A stretch of 64,000 bases of DNA, taken from assembly GCA_021770065.1 (NCBI GenBank), contig JAETRR010000023.1, positions 1-64,000 on the forward strand. Direction: 5' to 3'. The notes beneath the pieces were generated by a model, which did not search any database, was not told the origin of the DNA, and saw nothing but the letters and a program-made list of their open reading frames with translations. The stretch comes from Lachnoclostridium sp. (GTDB lineage Bacteria > Bacillota > Clostridia > Lachnospirales > Lachnospiraceae). A program made the position numbers and the translations under genes. Positions 16,770 to 23,865 of this stretch are shown here, piece after piece (positions within the stretch are counted from its first letter, which is position 1; each line of letters begins with the position of its first letter).

Positions 16770-17117
16770 ATGAACGAGATTATTAAGAATATCGAAGCCG
16801 CGCAGCTTAAGGCAGAGCCGCCTGTGTTCCGTGTAGGCGACACGGTTAAGGTGTACGGTAAGATCAAAGAGGGTAACCGCGAGAGAATCCAGGTTTTTGA
16901 GGGAATCGTTCTGAAGAAACAGGGCGGCGGAGCCAGGGAGACCTTCACGGTGAGAAAGAATTCCAACGGTGTAGGCGTTGAGAAGACATGGCCTTTACAT
17001 TCCCCCAACGTAGAGAAGGTGGAAGTGGTGCGCCGCGGAAAAGTCAGACGTGCGAAGCTGACCTATTTAAGAGGACGTGTAGGCAAGCGCGCAAAGGTAA
17101 AAGAATTAGTAAAGTAA
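16770..17117 (+). CDS. rplS: 50S ribosomal protein L19
   Basis: 115 residues, full length for L19, with [20 protein letters not shown] near residue 21 in outline and [22 protein letters not shown] near 62 in outline. It binds 23S rRNA near the subunit interface. Strong AAGGAGG before ATG 16770. It heads the rplS-lepB-rbgA-lepB-rnhB-yraN region and is followed by its own terminator. Confidence 0.97.
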   Translation: MNEIIKNIEAAQLKAEPPVFRVGDTVKVYGKIKEGNRERIQVFEGIVLKKQGGGARETFTVRKNSNGVGVEKTWPLHSPNVEKVEVVRRGKVRRAKLTYLRGRVGKRAKVKELVK

Positions 17118-17130
17118 TGAGTTGATGAAA

Positions 17131-17186
17131 GCAGGGGGGACGACGCAAAATGGAGTGCTTGTATTTTGCGCCGCCCCTCTTTTCAT
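17131..17186 (+). terminator. Terminator after rplS
   Basis: A GC-rich arm ending CGCAAAAT (to about 17151) pairs with ATTTTGCG (from about 17162) and the CCGCCCCTC that follows; a T-rich tail completes it. Confidence 0.7.
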
Positions 17187-17230
17187 TTTTTCATATCGGG
17201 TAAGATATCGGACGGTATAAGGAGAGAACC

Positions 17231-17803
17231 ATGGCGGGGTTGAATTTCCGGCGGCGGAAAAAGCGGATTAATACGGCGGTACTGCGGGAGGCCGTAATCT
17301 GGATAGGCGAGGCAGTTCTGGCCTTTGGTTTTGCCTGCATACTGGTCATTTTTTTCGGCTCTGCATTAAGCAATGTAGGACAGTCTATGGAGCCTGCCAT
17401 ATACAGCGGAGATCGGGTTCTGGTTAACCGGCTGATTTACCGGATTAAAGCTCCGGACTACGGAGATTTGGTTGTCTTTAAGCCCAATGGGAATGAGAAT
17501 GCCCACTACCACATCAAACGTGTAGTGGGAGTGCCGGGCGATACGGTGACCATTGAGAGCGGCCGGGTTTTTATCGACGGAGAGCTTCTCAATGAAGAGA
17601 TTCTCACAGAGAGCATGCTTGATGCAGGAGTGGCCTCGGCGCCGGTGAAGCTGGGAGAGGATGAATATTTTGTCCTGGGAGATAACCGGAATAACAGCGA
17701 GGACAGCAGGAATGCGGACATCGGCAATGTGCGCCGTGAAGATATTATGGGGATGGCCTGGTTCAACATCACGCCGGGAGAGCGCTTCGGGTGGCTGCCT
17801 TAG
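17231..17803 (+). CDS. lepB: Signal peptidase I, first copy
   Basis: 190 residues: a basic N-terminus, one membrane segment (about 22-42), then box B G-Q-S-M-E-P with the catalytic Ser near residue 54. The Lys-containing box HIKRVVGVPGD is near 96 and GDNRNNSEDSRN near 156. It removes signal peptides of exported proteins at the outer face of the membrane. It lies between rplS and rbgA, with a second, 32 kDa-class-sized homologue (200 residues) one gene later. Signal peptidases also make the first cut in RsiV in Bacillus, which may link them to the two RsiV proteins here. Confidence 0.95.
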   Translation: MAGLNFRRRKKRINTAVLREAVIWIGEAVLAFGFACILVIFFGSALSNVGQSMEPAIYSGDRVLVNRLIYRIKAPDYGDLVVFKPNGNENAHYHIKRVVGVPGDTVTIESGRVFIDGELLNEEILTESMLDAGVASAPVKLGEDEYFVLGDNRNNSEDSRNADIGNVRREDIMGMAWFNITPGERFGWLP

Positions 17804-17810
17804 CGAGCGG

Positions 17811-17853
17811 CTTTACCCTTTAGCGCCATCGCGCAGCGATTTTGAATAGGAGG
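17811..17853 (+). repeat. Hairpin repeat ending in a ribosome-binding site, copy 2
   Basis: CTTTACCCTT (17811-17820), 7 bases, stem ATCGC-gca-GCGAT (17828-17840), then TTTGAATAGGAGG as the rbgA ribosome-binding site. The spacing equals copy 1 at 5371-5412. The stem bases differ but remain paired. Confidence 0.65.
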
Positions 17854-17861
17854 TACGGTTT

Positions 17862-18713
17862 ATGAACGTGCAGTGGTATCCGGGGCACATGACCAAAGCA
17901 AAAAGAATGATGCAGGAAAATATCAGGCTGGTGGATCTGATCCTGGAGCTTGTAGATGCGAGAGTGCCTTTTAGCAGCCGTAATCCGGATATAGATGAGA
18001 TGGGCAGGCAGAAAGCCCGGATTATTTTACTTAACAAATGTGATCTGGCAGATGAAAGAAAGACGGCGCTGTGGAGTGAATATTTCCGTGAGAGGGGATT
18101 ACAGGCGGTACTAATAAATTCCAGAAGCGGTTCGGGCCTTAAAGCCATCTATGGGGCAGTCCAGGAAGCCTGCAGGGAAAAGATTGAGAGAGACAGAAAG
18201 CGTGGAATTCTGAACAGGCCCGTCCGGGCCATGGTGGCAGGGATTCCCAATGTGGGAAAATCTACTTTTATCAATAGTTTTGCAGGAAAGGCCTGCACCA
18301 AAACAGGCAATAAGCCGGGAGTTACCAGAGGGGCACAGTGGGTCAGGCTGAATAAGCAGGTGGAGCTTCTGGATACGCCGGGAATACTATGGCCCAGGTT
18401 TGAGGATCCGCAGGCCGGGATCCGTCTGGCGATGATTGGTTCTGTAAAGGATGAGATTCTGAACACAGAGGAACTGGCTCTTAAACTATTGCAGTTTTTG
18501 ATAACAGAATATCCGGGGGTGCTTGCGCAGAGATACGGAATAAGGGAGACGGAAGATACCTTTGCGATGCTTTGTGAAACAGCAGAGAAAAGGGGATGCC
18601 TCCTAAAGGGAGGCCGGCCGGATATTCAGAAGGCCGTAGGGATTGTTCTGGAAGAGTTCCGCGGAGGCAGGCTGGGAAGATTTACACTTGAAGTTCCGGA
18701 AAAAGGGGACTAA
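17862..18713 (+). CDS. rbgA: Ribosome biogenesis GTPase RbgA (YlqF)
   Basis: 283 residues of a circularly permuted GTPase: the G4 motif NKCDLAD (near 58) precedes G1 GIPNVGKST (near 127), G2 Thr in KPGVTRG and G3 DTPGILWP (near 172). It helps late assembly of the 50S subunit. Its place between rplS and rnhB is the conserved Firmicute order. The ribosome-binding site AGGAGG is provided by the hairpin repeat upstream. Confidence 0.95.
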   Translation: MNVQWYPGHMTKAKRMMQENIRLVDLILELVDARVPFSSRNPDIDEMGRQKARIILLNKCDLADERKTALWSEYFRERGLQAVLINSRSGSGLKAIYGAVQEACREKIERDRKRGILNRPVRAMVAGIPNVGKSTFINSFAGKACTKTGNKPGVTRGAQWVRLNKQVELLDTPGILWPRFEDPQAGIRLAMIGSVKDEILNTEELALKLLQFLITEYPGVLAQRYGIRETEDTFAMLCETAEKRGCLLKGGRPDIQKAVGIVLEEFRGGRLGRFTLEVPEKGD

Positions 18714-18739
18714 AATAATTCTAAAGCTGATTGTGAGGA

Positions 18740-19342
18740 ATGGATATGGGGAGAAAAGGAAAAGTAACGGAAGATGATTTTATCGGTGAAGGGGACGAGG
18801 AAAAGGAAAAAGGGCCTCTCAGGGAACTTGCCGGAATGATTCTTTACATAGGTGTAGTGCTTGTCATTACCTTTCTGATTATTACTTTTGTGGGACAGCG
18901 GACACATGTAAGCGGAGAATCCATGAAGAATACCCTGGATCATGGTGATCAGCTTATTGTGGATAAGATTACGTATCGTTTTAAGGATCCGATCCGCTAT
19001 GACATAATCGTATTTCCTTATAAATATGAAGATAATACCTTCTATATCAAGCGGATTATCGGTCTGCCCGGGGAGACTGTACAGATTGCGGACGGGGAGA
19101 TCTATATCAATGGCGAGGTTCTGAGGGAATCCTACGGCCGCGAGGTGATCCAGGATCCGGGCATGGCGGCGGATCCCATAAAGCTGGGAGAGGATGAATA
19201 TTTTGTTCTGGGCGATAACCGGAATGCCAGTTCAGACAGCCGGGAACCAAGTGTCGGTATTATTTACAGAAAAGATATTGTGGGGCGCGCCTGGATTCGG
19301 ATCTGGCCTCTGAATAAAGCGGGGATTCTAAAGCACCAGTAG
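18740..19342 (+). CDS. lepB: Signal peptidase I, second copy
   Basis: 200 residues with a longer charged N-terminus (residues 1-30), one membrane helix, V-S-G-E-S-M-K near 53 with the catalytic Ser, IKRIIGLPGE near 96 and GDNRNASSDSREP near 155. It is clearly homologous to the first copy at 17231 but diverged, so this is an old duplication. ATG 18740 is only 4 bases from GAGG; ATG 18746 has better spacing and may be the true start. The two enzymes probably differ in substrate preference. Confidence 0.95.
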   Translation: MDMGRKGKVTEDDFIGEGDEEKEKGPLRELAGMILYIGVVLVITFLIITFVGQRTHVSGESMKNTLDHGDQLIVDKITYRFKDPIRYDIIVFPYKYEDNTFYIKRIIGLPGETVQIADGEIYINGEVLRESYGREVIQDPGMAADPIKLGEDEYFVLGDNRNASSDSREPSVGIIYRKDIVGRAWIRIWPLNKAGILKHQ

Positions 19343-19369
19343 GCGGATTTTACAGTACAGGAGAGAAGA

Positions 19370-20047
19370 ATGACAAAGGCAGAGCTTTTACGGGAGCAGA
19401 AACGGCAGGAGAAATTAAAGGCTGAGCGTGCGCGTCTGGAGACGATGAAAGAGTATGAATACCGGTATACGGATCGCGGAATGCTCTGCGGCATTGACGA
19501 GGTGGGAAGGGGTCCCCTGGCCGGCCCGGTTGTGGCCGGGGCCGTGATCCTTCCGAAGGACTGCGAGATACTTTATCTGAATGATTCCAAGAAGCTTTCG
19601 GAAAAAAGGCGGGAACTTCTGTATGATGAGATTATGGAAAAGGCCGTTGCCGCAGGGATTGGTATTGTGGGGCCGGAGCGGATCGATGAGATTAATATTC
19701 TGCAGGCAACCTATGAGGCTATGCGGATGGCCGTTGCCGGCTTGAAGGTGCGCCCGGATCTGCTTCTGAATGACGCCGTTACCATTCCCATGGTAGAGAT
19801 TCCCCAGGTGCCTATTATAAAGGGAGATGCCAAAAGCGTGTCCATTGCGGCGGCGAGCGTGATTGCCAAGGTGACCAGGGACCGCATGATGGCGGAATAT
19901 GAAAATATGTATCCGGGGTATGGGTTTGCTTCCAATAAGGGATATGGAGCGGCAAAGCATATTGCTGCATTAAAGGAACTCGGCCCCTGTAAAATCCATC
20001 GCAGGACTTTTATTAAAAATTTTGTATCTGAGGATACCCTGCTTTGA
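19370..20047 (+). CDS. rnhB: Ribonuclease HII
   Basis: 225 residues. The catalytic core begins GIDEVGRGPLAGPVVAGAV near residue 40 with Asp and Glu of the DEDD set. SIAAASVIAKVTRD near 162 carries the tyrosine-free B-family signature, and GYGAAKHIAAL near 195. It cuts RNA-DNA hybrids and single ribonucleotides in DNA. The first 35 residues (KAELLREQKRQEKLKAERAR in outline) form a charged helix usual in clostridial RNase HII. It is part of the lepB-rbgA-lepB-rnhB-yraN run. Confidence 0.95.
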   Translation: MTKAELLREQKRQEKLKAERARLETMKEYEYRYTDRGMLCGIDEVGRGPLAGPVVAGAVILPKDCEILYLNDSKKLSEKRRELLYDEIMEKAVAAGIGIVGPERIDEINILQATYEAMRMAVAGLKVRPDLLLNDAVTIPMVEIPQVPIIKGDAKSVSIAAASVIAKVTRDRMMAEYENMYPGYGFASNKGYGAAKHIAALKELGPCKIHRRTFIKNFVSEDTLL

Positions 20048-20088
20048 AGCTGTTTCTGTAAAGCAGCATATCCGGGAAGGGAAACGGG

Positions 20089-20442
20089 ATGGAAAACAGC
20101 CGGAGAGTCGGAACTTCACAGGAGGAAAAAGCGGCAGAGTATCTGGGCAGCCGGGGGTATCGGATTCTGGAGCGGAATTTCCGCTGTAAGACCGGTGAGA
20201 TAGATTTGATTGCAGAGGAATCCGGCAGTCTGGTATTTCTGGAAGTCAAATACAGAAGAAACGGCCGGTGCGGTACGCCGGCAGAGGCAGTAACGCCTGC
20301 CAAGCAGAGAAAGATCTGCCGGACGGCAGACTTCTACCGGATGTCCCGGCGTATTCCCGAGAACAGGAGCTGCCGTTTTGATGTAGTGTCAATTCTCGGG
20401 GAACAGATACAGGTGTATAAAAATGCGTTTCCTTATCAGTAA
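20089..20442 (+). CDS. YraN family (UPF0102) nuclease-fold protein
   Basis: 117 residues with the UPF0102 pattern: G..GE..A..YL near the N-terminus, GEIDLIAEESGSLVFLEVKYR near 45 with the D-x(n)-ExK signature of a Holliday-junction-resolvase fold, and a C-terminal FDVV..L. It commonly follows rnhB. Biochemical role is unsettled. Start ATG 20089 follows GGGAAGGG. Confidence 0.92.
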   Translation: MENSRRVGTSQEEKAAEYLGSRGYRILERNFRCKTGEIDLIAEESGSLVFLEVKYRRNGRCGTPAEAVTPAKQRKICRTADFYRMSRRIPENRSCRFDVVSILGEQIQVYKNAFPYQ

Positions 20443-20460
20443 AGGGGGCAGGAGAATCAG

Positions 20461-21309
20461 ATGAATTTTATTCGGAAAAAGGGTATGACTGCAATGGAGA
20501 TTGTGGAACGTGAAGGCGTTCCTTTTCTTGTATTTCCCGGTCTTGATGAGACAAAAGCAGTAGTACACGGATTTTCGACCCGTATGGGCGGTGTGAGCAG
20601 AGGTATATTCTCTTCAATGAATCTAAGCTTTTCCAGGGGAGATGAGGAAGAGCATGTAAGGGAAAATTATGCCCGTCTGGGAAGAGCCATGGGATTTGAC
20701 TGTCGTAATCTGGTGTTTTCGGATCAGACACATACGGCCAATATCCGCGTGGTGACAGAGGCAGATCGGGGAAAGGGGTTCGTCAGTCAGAAAGATTATA
20801 CGGATATAGACGGACTGGTAACGAATGTGCCGGGGCTGGTTCTGGCGACCTTCTATGCAGACTGTGTGCCGTTATTTCTGGTAGATCCGGTTCACAGGGC
20901 TGTCGGGCTGTCTCATTCCGGGTGGAAAGGAACGGCAGGAAAGATTGGAAAACGCACGGTTGAGATAATGGGAGAGCGGTACGGAACGAGGCCGGAGGAC
21001 CTGAGGGCGGCCATCGGCCCTTCTATCTGCCAGGACTGCTATGAAGTCAGTGAAGACGTGACAGAGCAGTTTAGGGCGGCTTTTGAAGAAAAGTACTGGA
21101 AGGAGATCTTTTACCGGAAGCCGGGCGGAAAATACCAGTTAAATCTCTGGCGTGCCAATGAACTGATTTTCCGGGAAGCGGGCCTTCTTCCCGAACAGAT
21201 TATCACCACAGATCTCTGTACCTGCTGTAATCCCGGCCTGCTGTTCAGCCATCGGGCTTCGAGAGGAAAACGCGGAAATATGGGAGCGTTTCTGATGCTG
21301 AAGGAATAA
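20461..21309 (+). CDS. pgeF: YfiH/LACC1-type purine nucleoside phosphorylase (PgeF)
   Basis: 282 residues of the multi-copper-oxidase-like YfiH family. The metal/active-site residues are visible: GFSTRMGGVS near 38, the ADCVPLFL Cys near 140, SHSGWKGT His near 157, CTCCNPGLLFSHRAS near 255. Related enzymes cleave purine nucleosides or edit peptidoglycan precursors in which Ser replaced Ala. Start ATG 20461 follows GGGGGCAGGAG. It ends the rplS-to-yraN housekeeping group. Confidence 0.9.
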   Translation: MNFIRKKGMTAMEIVEREGVPFLVFPGLDETKAVVHGFSTRMGGVSRGIFSSMNLSFSRGDEEEHVRENYARLGRAMGFDCRNLVFSDQTHTANIRVVTEADRGKGFVSQKDYTDIDGLVTNVPGLVLATFYADCVPLFLVDPVHRAVGLSHSGWKGTAGKIGKRTVEIMGERYGTRPEDLRAAIGPSICQDCYEVSEDVTEQFRAAFEEKYWKEIFYRKPGGKYQLNLWRANELIFREAGLLPEQIITTDLCTCCNPGLLFSHRASRGKRGNMGAFLMLKE

Positions 21310-21432
21310 GTGAATTCAGGACTGAAAAGTTTAAAAAGGAGTTCATGCCCGGCTATAAAAGAGAAAGCAGGGAGGAAGCGGCAATGGAGATAGAGATATT
21401 TAATGTGAAAGAGAGAAAGGCGGGAAAGGAAT

Positions 21433-21684
21433 ATGCTGGAATTTCGCTATGATACACAGTTGTTAATTGAGGGAACCGATTTGGATGAGGATGCAGTCAA
21501 CGAATATTTTGTAAGCCATTTCAAGGGAGACTGTCTCCTGGCGGTTGGGGATGAAGAACTGATAAAGATTCATTTTCATACAAATGAGCCGTGGAAAGTT
21601 CTTGAATACTGCGCTTCCCTGGGGGAGATCTTTGATATTGTAGTGGAAGACATGGACAGGCAGACACGGGGATTGAAAGGATAA
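21433..21684 (+). CDS. Small protein resembling the C-terminal domain of FakA/DAK-type kinases
   Basis: 83 residues beginning EFRYDTQLLIEG and containing KIHFHTNEPWKVLEYCASLG, the signature of the C-terminal domain of fatty-acid kinase FakA/YloV proteins (usually VHTNDPGKVLEYA). Here the domain stands alone, as is common in Lachnospiraceae, so no kinase activity is expected. A 22-codon frame (21384-21452) with a better ribosome-binding site overlaps its start and may couple translation. Role unknown, perhaps binding a fatty acid or partner kinase. Confidence 0.75.
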   Translation: MLEFRYDTQLLIEGTDLDEDAVNEYFVSHFKGDCLLAVGDEELIKIHFHTNEPWKVLEYCASLGEIFDIVVEDMDRQTRGLKG

Positions 21685-21752
21685 CAGAGTAAAAAGTGTA
21701 ACAGAGTAGAAAGCGTAAAAATATCAGGATTGTTAGAAAAAAGGAACCGCTT

Positions 21753-22181
21753 ATGATAAGAAAGTTTCAACCGTCCGATCTGGAGGCTGTCATGGATCTG
21801 TGGCTTCATGGAAACACAGAGGCCCATGATTTTGTGGCGGAAGAATATTGGAGGCAGCATTTTGATGAGGTAAAAGAAATGCTGCCAAAAGCAGAGCTTT
21901 ATGTATATGAAAATGATAACACCACCGCCCTGGATGGTTTTGTCGGCCTGTCCGGCAGCTATATTGCCGGAATCTTTGTAAAAGGAAATGTCCGGTCACA
22001 GGGAATCGGAAAGCAATTGCTGGATTATGTAAAAACAATCAAAGGAAACCTGACCTTAAAGGTATATGAAAGAAACGAACGGGCAGTGAAGTTCTATCAG
22101 AGAGAGGGATTTTTAGTACAGTCTCAAGGTATAGACGATGACACAGGTGAGCAGGAATACCTTATGGTATGGTCAATTTAA
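21753..22181 (+). CDS. GNAT family N-acetyltransferase
   Basis: 142 residues of the GCN5-related fold: RKFQPSDLEAVMDLW at the N-terminus, the acetyl-CoA loop VRSQGIGKQLLDYV near 90 (R-x-x-G-x-G/A) and ERNERAVKFYQREGF near 112. It transfers acetyl from acetyl-CoA to an unknown amine. No neighbour reveals the substrate. Start ATG 21753 lies after a short AT-rich gap. Confidence 0.88.
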   Translation: MIRKFQPSDLEAVMDLWLHGNTEAHDFVAEEYWRQHFDEVKEMLPKAELYVYENDNTTALDGFVGLSGSYIAGIFVKGNVRSQGIGKQLLDYVKTIKGNLTLKVYERNERAVKFYQREGFLVQSQGIDDDTGEQEYLMVWSI

Positions 22182-22263
22182 GGAGAAAATAAAATGTCCG
22201 CAGTTCTCACAGAAGATTTGATTCCTGCGGGCAACGAGCCAAGCGGACAGCCGGCATGTCCAT

Positions 22264-22593
22264 TTGGCGACTGCCGCAAGGGTCAAATACTCTGCGTTTG
22301 CAGAGTATTTGACTTACGAGATACTATCTGTCGTAGAAGAAATACCGGAGGGAAAAGCTGCTTCCTACGGCCAGATTGCCAGGCTCATTGGCCGGGAGAA
22401 AAATGCCAGGCTTGTGGGAAAGGTCCTAAGCATGTCTGAATATTACGGCGAGTATCCCTGCCGCCGTGTTGTAAATCACGCAGGAAGAATAGCGCCCCAT
22501 TTTTATGAGCAGAAGAATCTGCTGTTTGAGGAACAGGTGGAATTTAAGGATGATACTCATGTGGATATGAAAAAGTATCGGTGGGATTGTTAA
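22264..22593 (+). CDS. MGMT-like DNA alkyltransferase protein with altered active site
   Basis: About 110 residues matching the C-terminal DNA-binding domain of O6-alkylguanine transferases: IPEGKAASYGQIARLIG near residue 28, then Y-P-C-R-R-V-V near 65. The alkyl-accepting Cys is present, but the His of the usual PCHRV is Arg; alkyltransferase-like ATL proteins instead lose the Cys. The 5' end is odd. No ATG exists in frame, the TTG at 22264 lacks a ribosome-binding site, and a perfect 14-bp hairpin (22282-22313) encodes residues 7-17. The good ribosome-binding site and ATG at 22194 are in another frame. An inserted palindromic repeat probably rebuilt the start, so expression is uncertain. 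Confidence 0.7.
   Translation: MATAARVKYSAFAEYLTYEILSVVEEIPEGKAASYGQIARLIGREKNARLVGKVLSMSEYYGEYPCRRVVNHAGRIAPHFYEQKNLLFEEQVEFKDDTHVDMKKYRWDC
22282..22313. repeat. Perfect 14-bp palindrome with tetraloop at the start of the MGMT-like gene
   Basis: GTCAAATACTCTGC (22282-22295), loop GTTT, exact complement (22300-22313). Just upstream GGACA and TGTCC form another stem (about 22243-22261). Together these resemble a mobile palindromic intergenic unit inserted at the gene start. Confidence 0.75.
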
Positions 22594-22661
22594 AATATCA
22601 ACATGAGAAAATGGATATGTGTAAAAAACATATAAATGAGAGTTTACAGGAGGACAGCCAC

Positions 22662-23249
22662 ATGGACGAACGATTAAGAAAACAGCTGCAGTTTTCCCTG
22701 GAGATTGACAAAGAAAAAAACATCTTCCGCCAGACCCATTTATCCGGTCACGGGAGAAATGAAAACGATGCGGAGCATGCCTGGCATATGGCAGTCATGG
22801 CATATCTCTTACGGGAATACGCCAATGAAAAGATAGATATTACCAGGGTTATGCTCATGTGCTTGATTCATGACATAGTAGAGATAGAAGCCGGAGATAC
22901 CTATGCCTATGATACGGAAAATCTCAAAACCCAAAAGGCAAGAGAGGATGCGGCAAAGGAAAAGCTGTACTCCATGCTTCCCGAAGATCAAAAGCAGGAG
23001 CTCATTGCGCTGTTTGATGAATTTGAGGCAGGTGAGACAGCAGAATCCAGGTACGCCCATGCCATGGATAACCTGCAGCCCTTAATCTTAAATGACAGCA
23101 ATGACGGAAACGACTGGAAAGAGCATGGAGTGACGGCAAAACAGGTCTATGGACGGCAGTCAAGGACAAAGCTTGGATCAGAAAAGCTGTTTGAGGTAAC
23201 AGACAATATTATCCGAGAGCATATAAAGAGAGGAAGCATTCGGGAGTAA
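22662..23249 (+). CDS. HD-domain phosphohydrolase (YfbR/HDDC2-like)
   Basis: 195 residues. The HD superfamily metal ligands are visible: ENDAEHAWHMA with His near 32, LIHDIVEIEAGD with the HD pair near 67, and a later Asp in the DNLQPLI segment near 130. Such proteins are mostly nucleotide 5'-phosphatases (deoxynucleoside monophosphates). ATG 22662 is chosen because AGGAGG is 8 bases upstream; the frame extends back to 22581 without a site. A weak terminator follows. Confidence 0.85.
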   Translation: MDERLRKQLQFSLEIDKEKNIFRQTHLSGHGRNENDAEHAWHMAVMAYLLREYANEKIDITRVMLMCLIHDIVEIEAGDTYAYDTENLKTQKAREDAAKEKLYSMLPEDQKQELIALFDEFEAGETAESRYAHAMDNLQPLILNDSNDGNDWKEHGVTAKQVYGRQSRTKLGSEKLFEVTDNIIREHIKRGSIRE

Positions 23250-23274
23250 GGGAAAAAGAAAGAAAAATAGAAGT

Positions 23275-23306
23275 GGGGACTGCATATAAATTGGCAGTCC
23301 TCATTT
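23275..23306 (+). terminator. Weak terminator after the HD gene
   Basis: GGACTGC (23277-23283) pairs with GCAGTCC (23294-23300), followed by TCATTT. It abuts the ECF-type promoter of the next operon. Confidence 0.45.
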
Positions 23307-23336
23307 GCAACTTTTAGACCCTTTTCTTTATCTATA
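23305..23336 (+). promoter_or_regulatory. ECF-type promoter of sigma/anti-sigma locus 2
   Basis: TTGCAACTTTT (23305-23315), 15 bp, TCTATA (23331-23336): the same boxes and spacing as at 6700-6731 before the paralogous locus, with different spacer sequence. Probably the autoregulatory promoter of the sigma factor. Confidence 0.65.
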
Positions 23337-23370
23337 AATTAGAGAGGACAAAGAAAGGAGGAAAATTTTT

Positions 23371-23865
23371 TTGAAACAGGAACTTTACGAGAAGCTGGTT
23401 TCTTATATTATTGAAAATCAGGATAAGTTTTACCGCCTGGCTTTCAGCTATGTAAAAAACCAGGAGGATGCCCTGGATGCGGTGCAGAATTCCGTTTGCA
23501 AGGCACTGGAGCATTACGAAAGCCTGAGAAACGAGGCTGCCATCAAAACATGGTTCTACAGAATCGTGATCAATGAAAGCATAGCTCTTTTAAAGGCAAA
23601 AAACCGGATAGTTTTATCAGAGGACGGTGAGTATTGGGATATCCCTTATGAGGAAACCGGATTTCAAATCCATGATGATCTGTATGAACAAATCAATCAA
23701 CTGGAAAAGGATGTCCAAAATATCATTAAGCTGAGATTTTACGAGGAATTATCATTAAACGAAATAGCCCGGATTTTAGAAATGAACTTAAACACAGTGA
23801 AAGCAAAGCTCTATCGGGGCTTGAAGACATTGAAAGTTAAGATGGTAGAGGAGGCGGTTATATGA
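23371..23865 (+). CDS. sigV: ECF sigma factor, SigV-like
   Basis: 164 residues with region 2 (FYRLAFSYVKNQEDALDAVQNS near 22 in outline; NSVCKALEHYESLR; TWFYRIVINES) and region 4 (IIKLRFYEELSLNEIARILEMNLNTVKAKLYRG, residues about 118-150). It directs RNA polymerase to stress promoters. Translation starts at TTG 23371 after AAAGGAGG. The stop overlaps the anti-sigma ATG (ATGA), giving coupled translation. Its promoter is shared in sequence with the degenerate locus at 6.7 kb, so this single sigma factor may control both loci. Confidence 0.85.
   Translation: MKQELYEKLVSYIIENQDKFYRLAFSYVKNQEDALDAVQNSVCKALEHYESLRNEAAIKTWFYRIVINESIALLKAKNRIVLSEDGEYWDIPYEETGFQIHDDLYEQINQLEKDVQNIIKLRFYEELSLNEIARILEMNLNTVKAKLYRGLKTLKVKMVEEAVI

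Noticed and set aside
21384-21452. 22-codon ORF overlapping the start of the FakA-C-like gene
   Set aside because: It has a good RBS but no recognisable sequence; mentioned as possible translational coupling rather than a gene.
22194-22439. 81-codon ORF with a good RBS before the MGMT-like gene
   Set aside because: Cys/Arg-rich out-of-frame reading of the MGMT coding region with no family resemblance; kept only as evidence that the gene start was disturbed.
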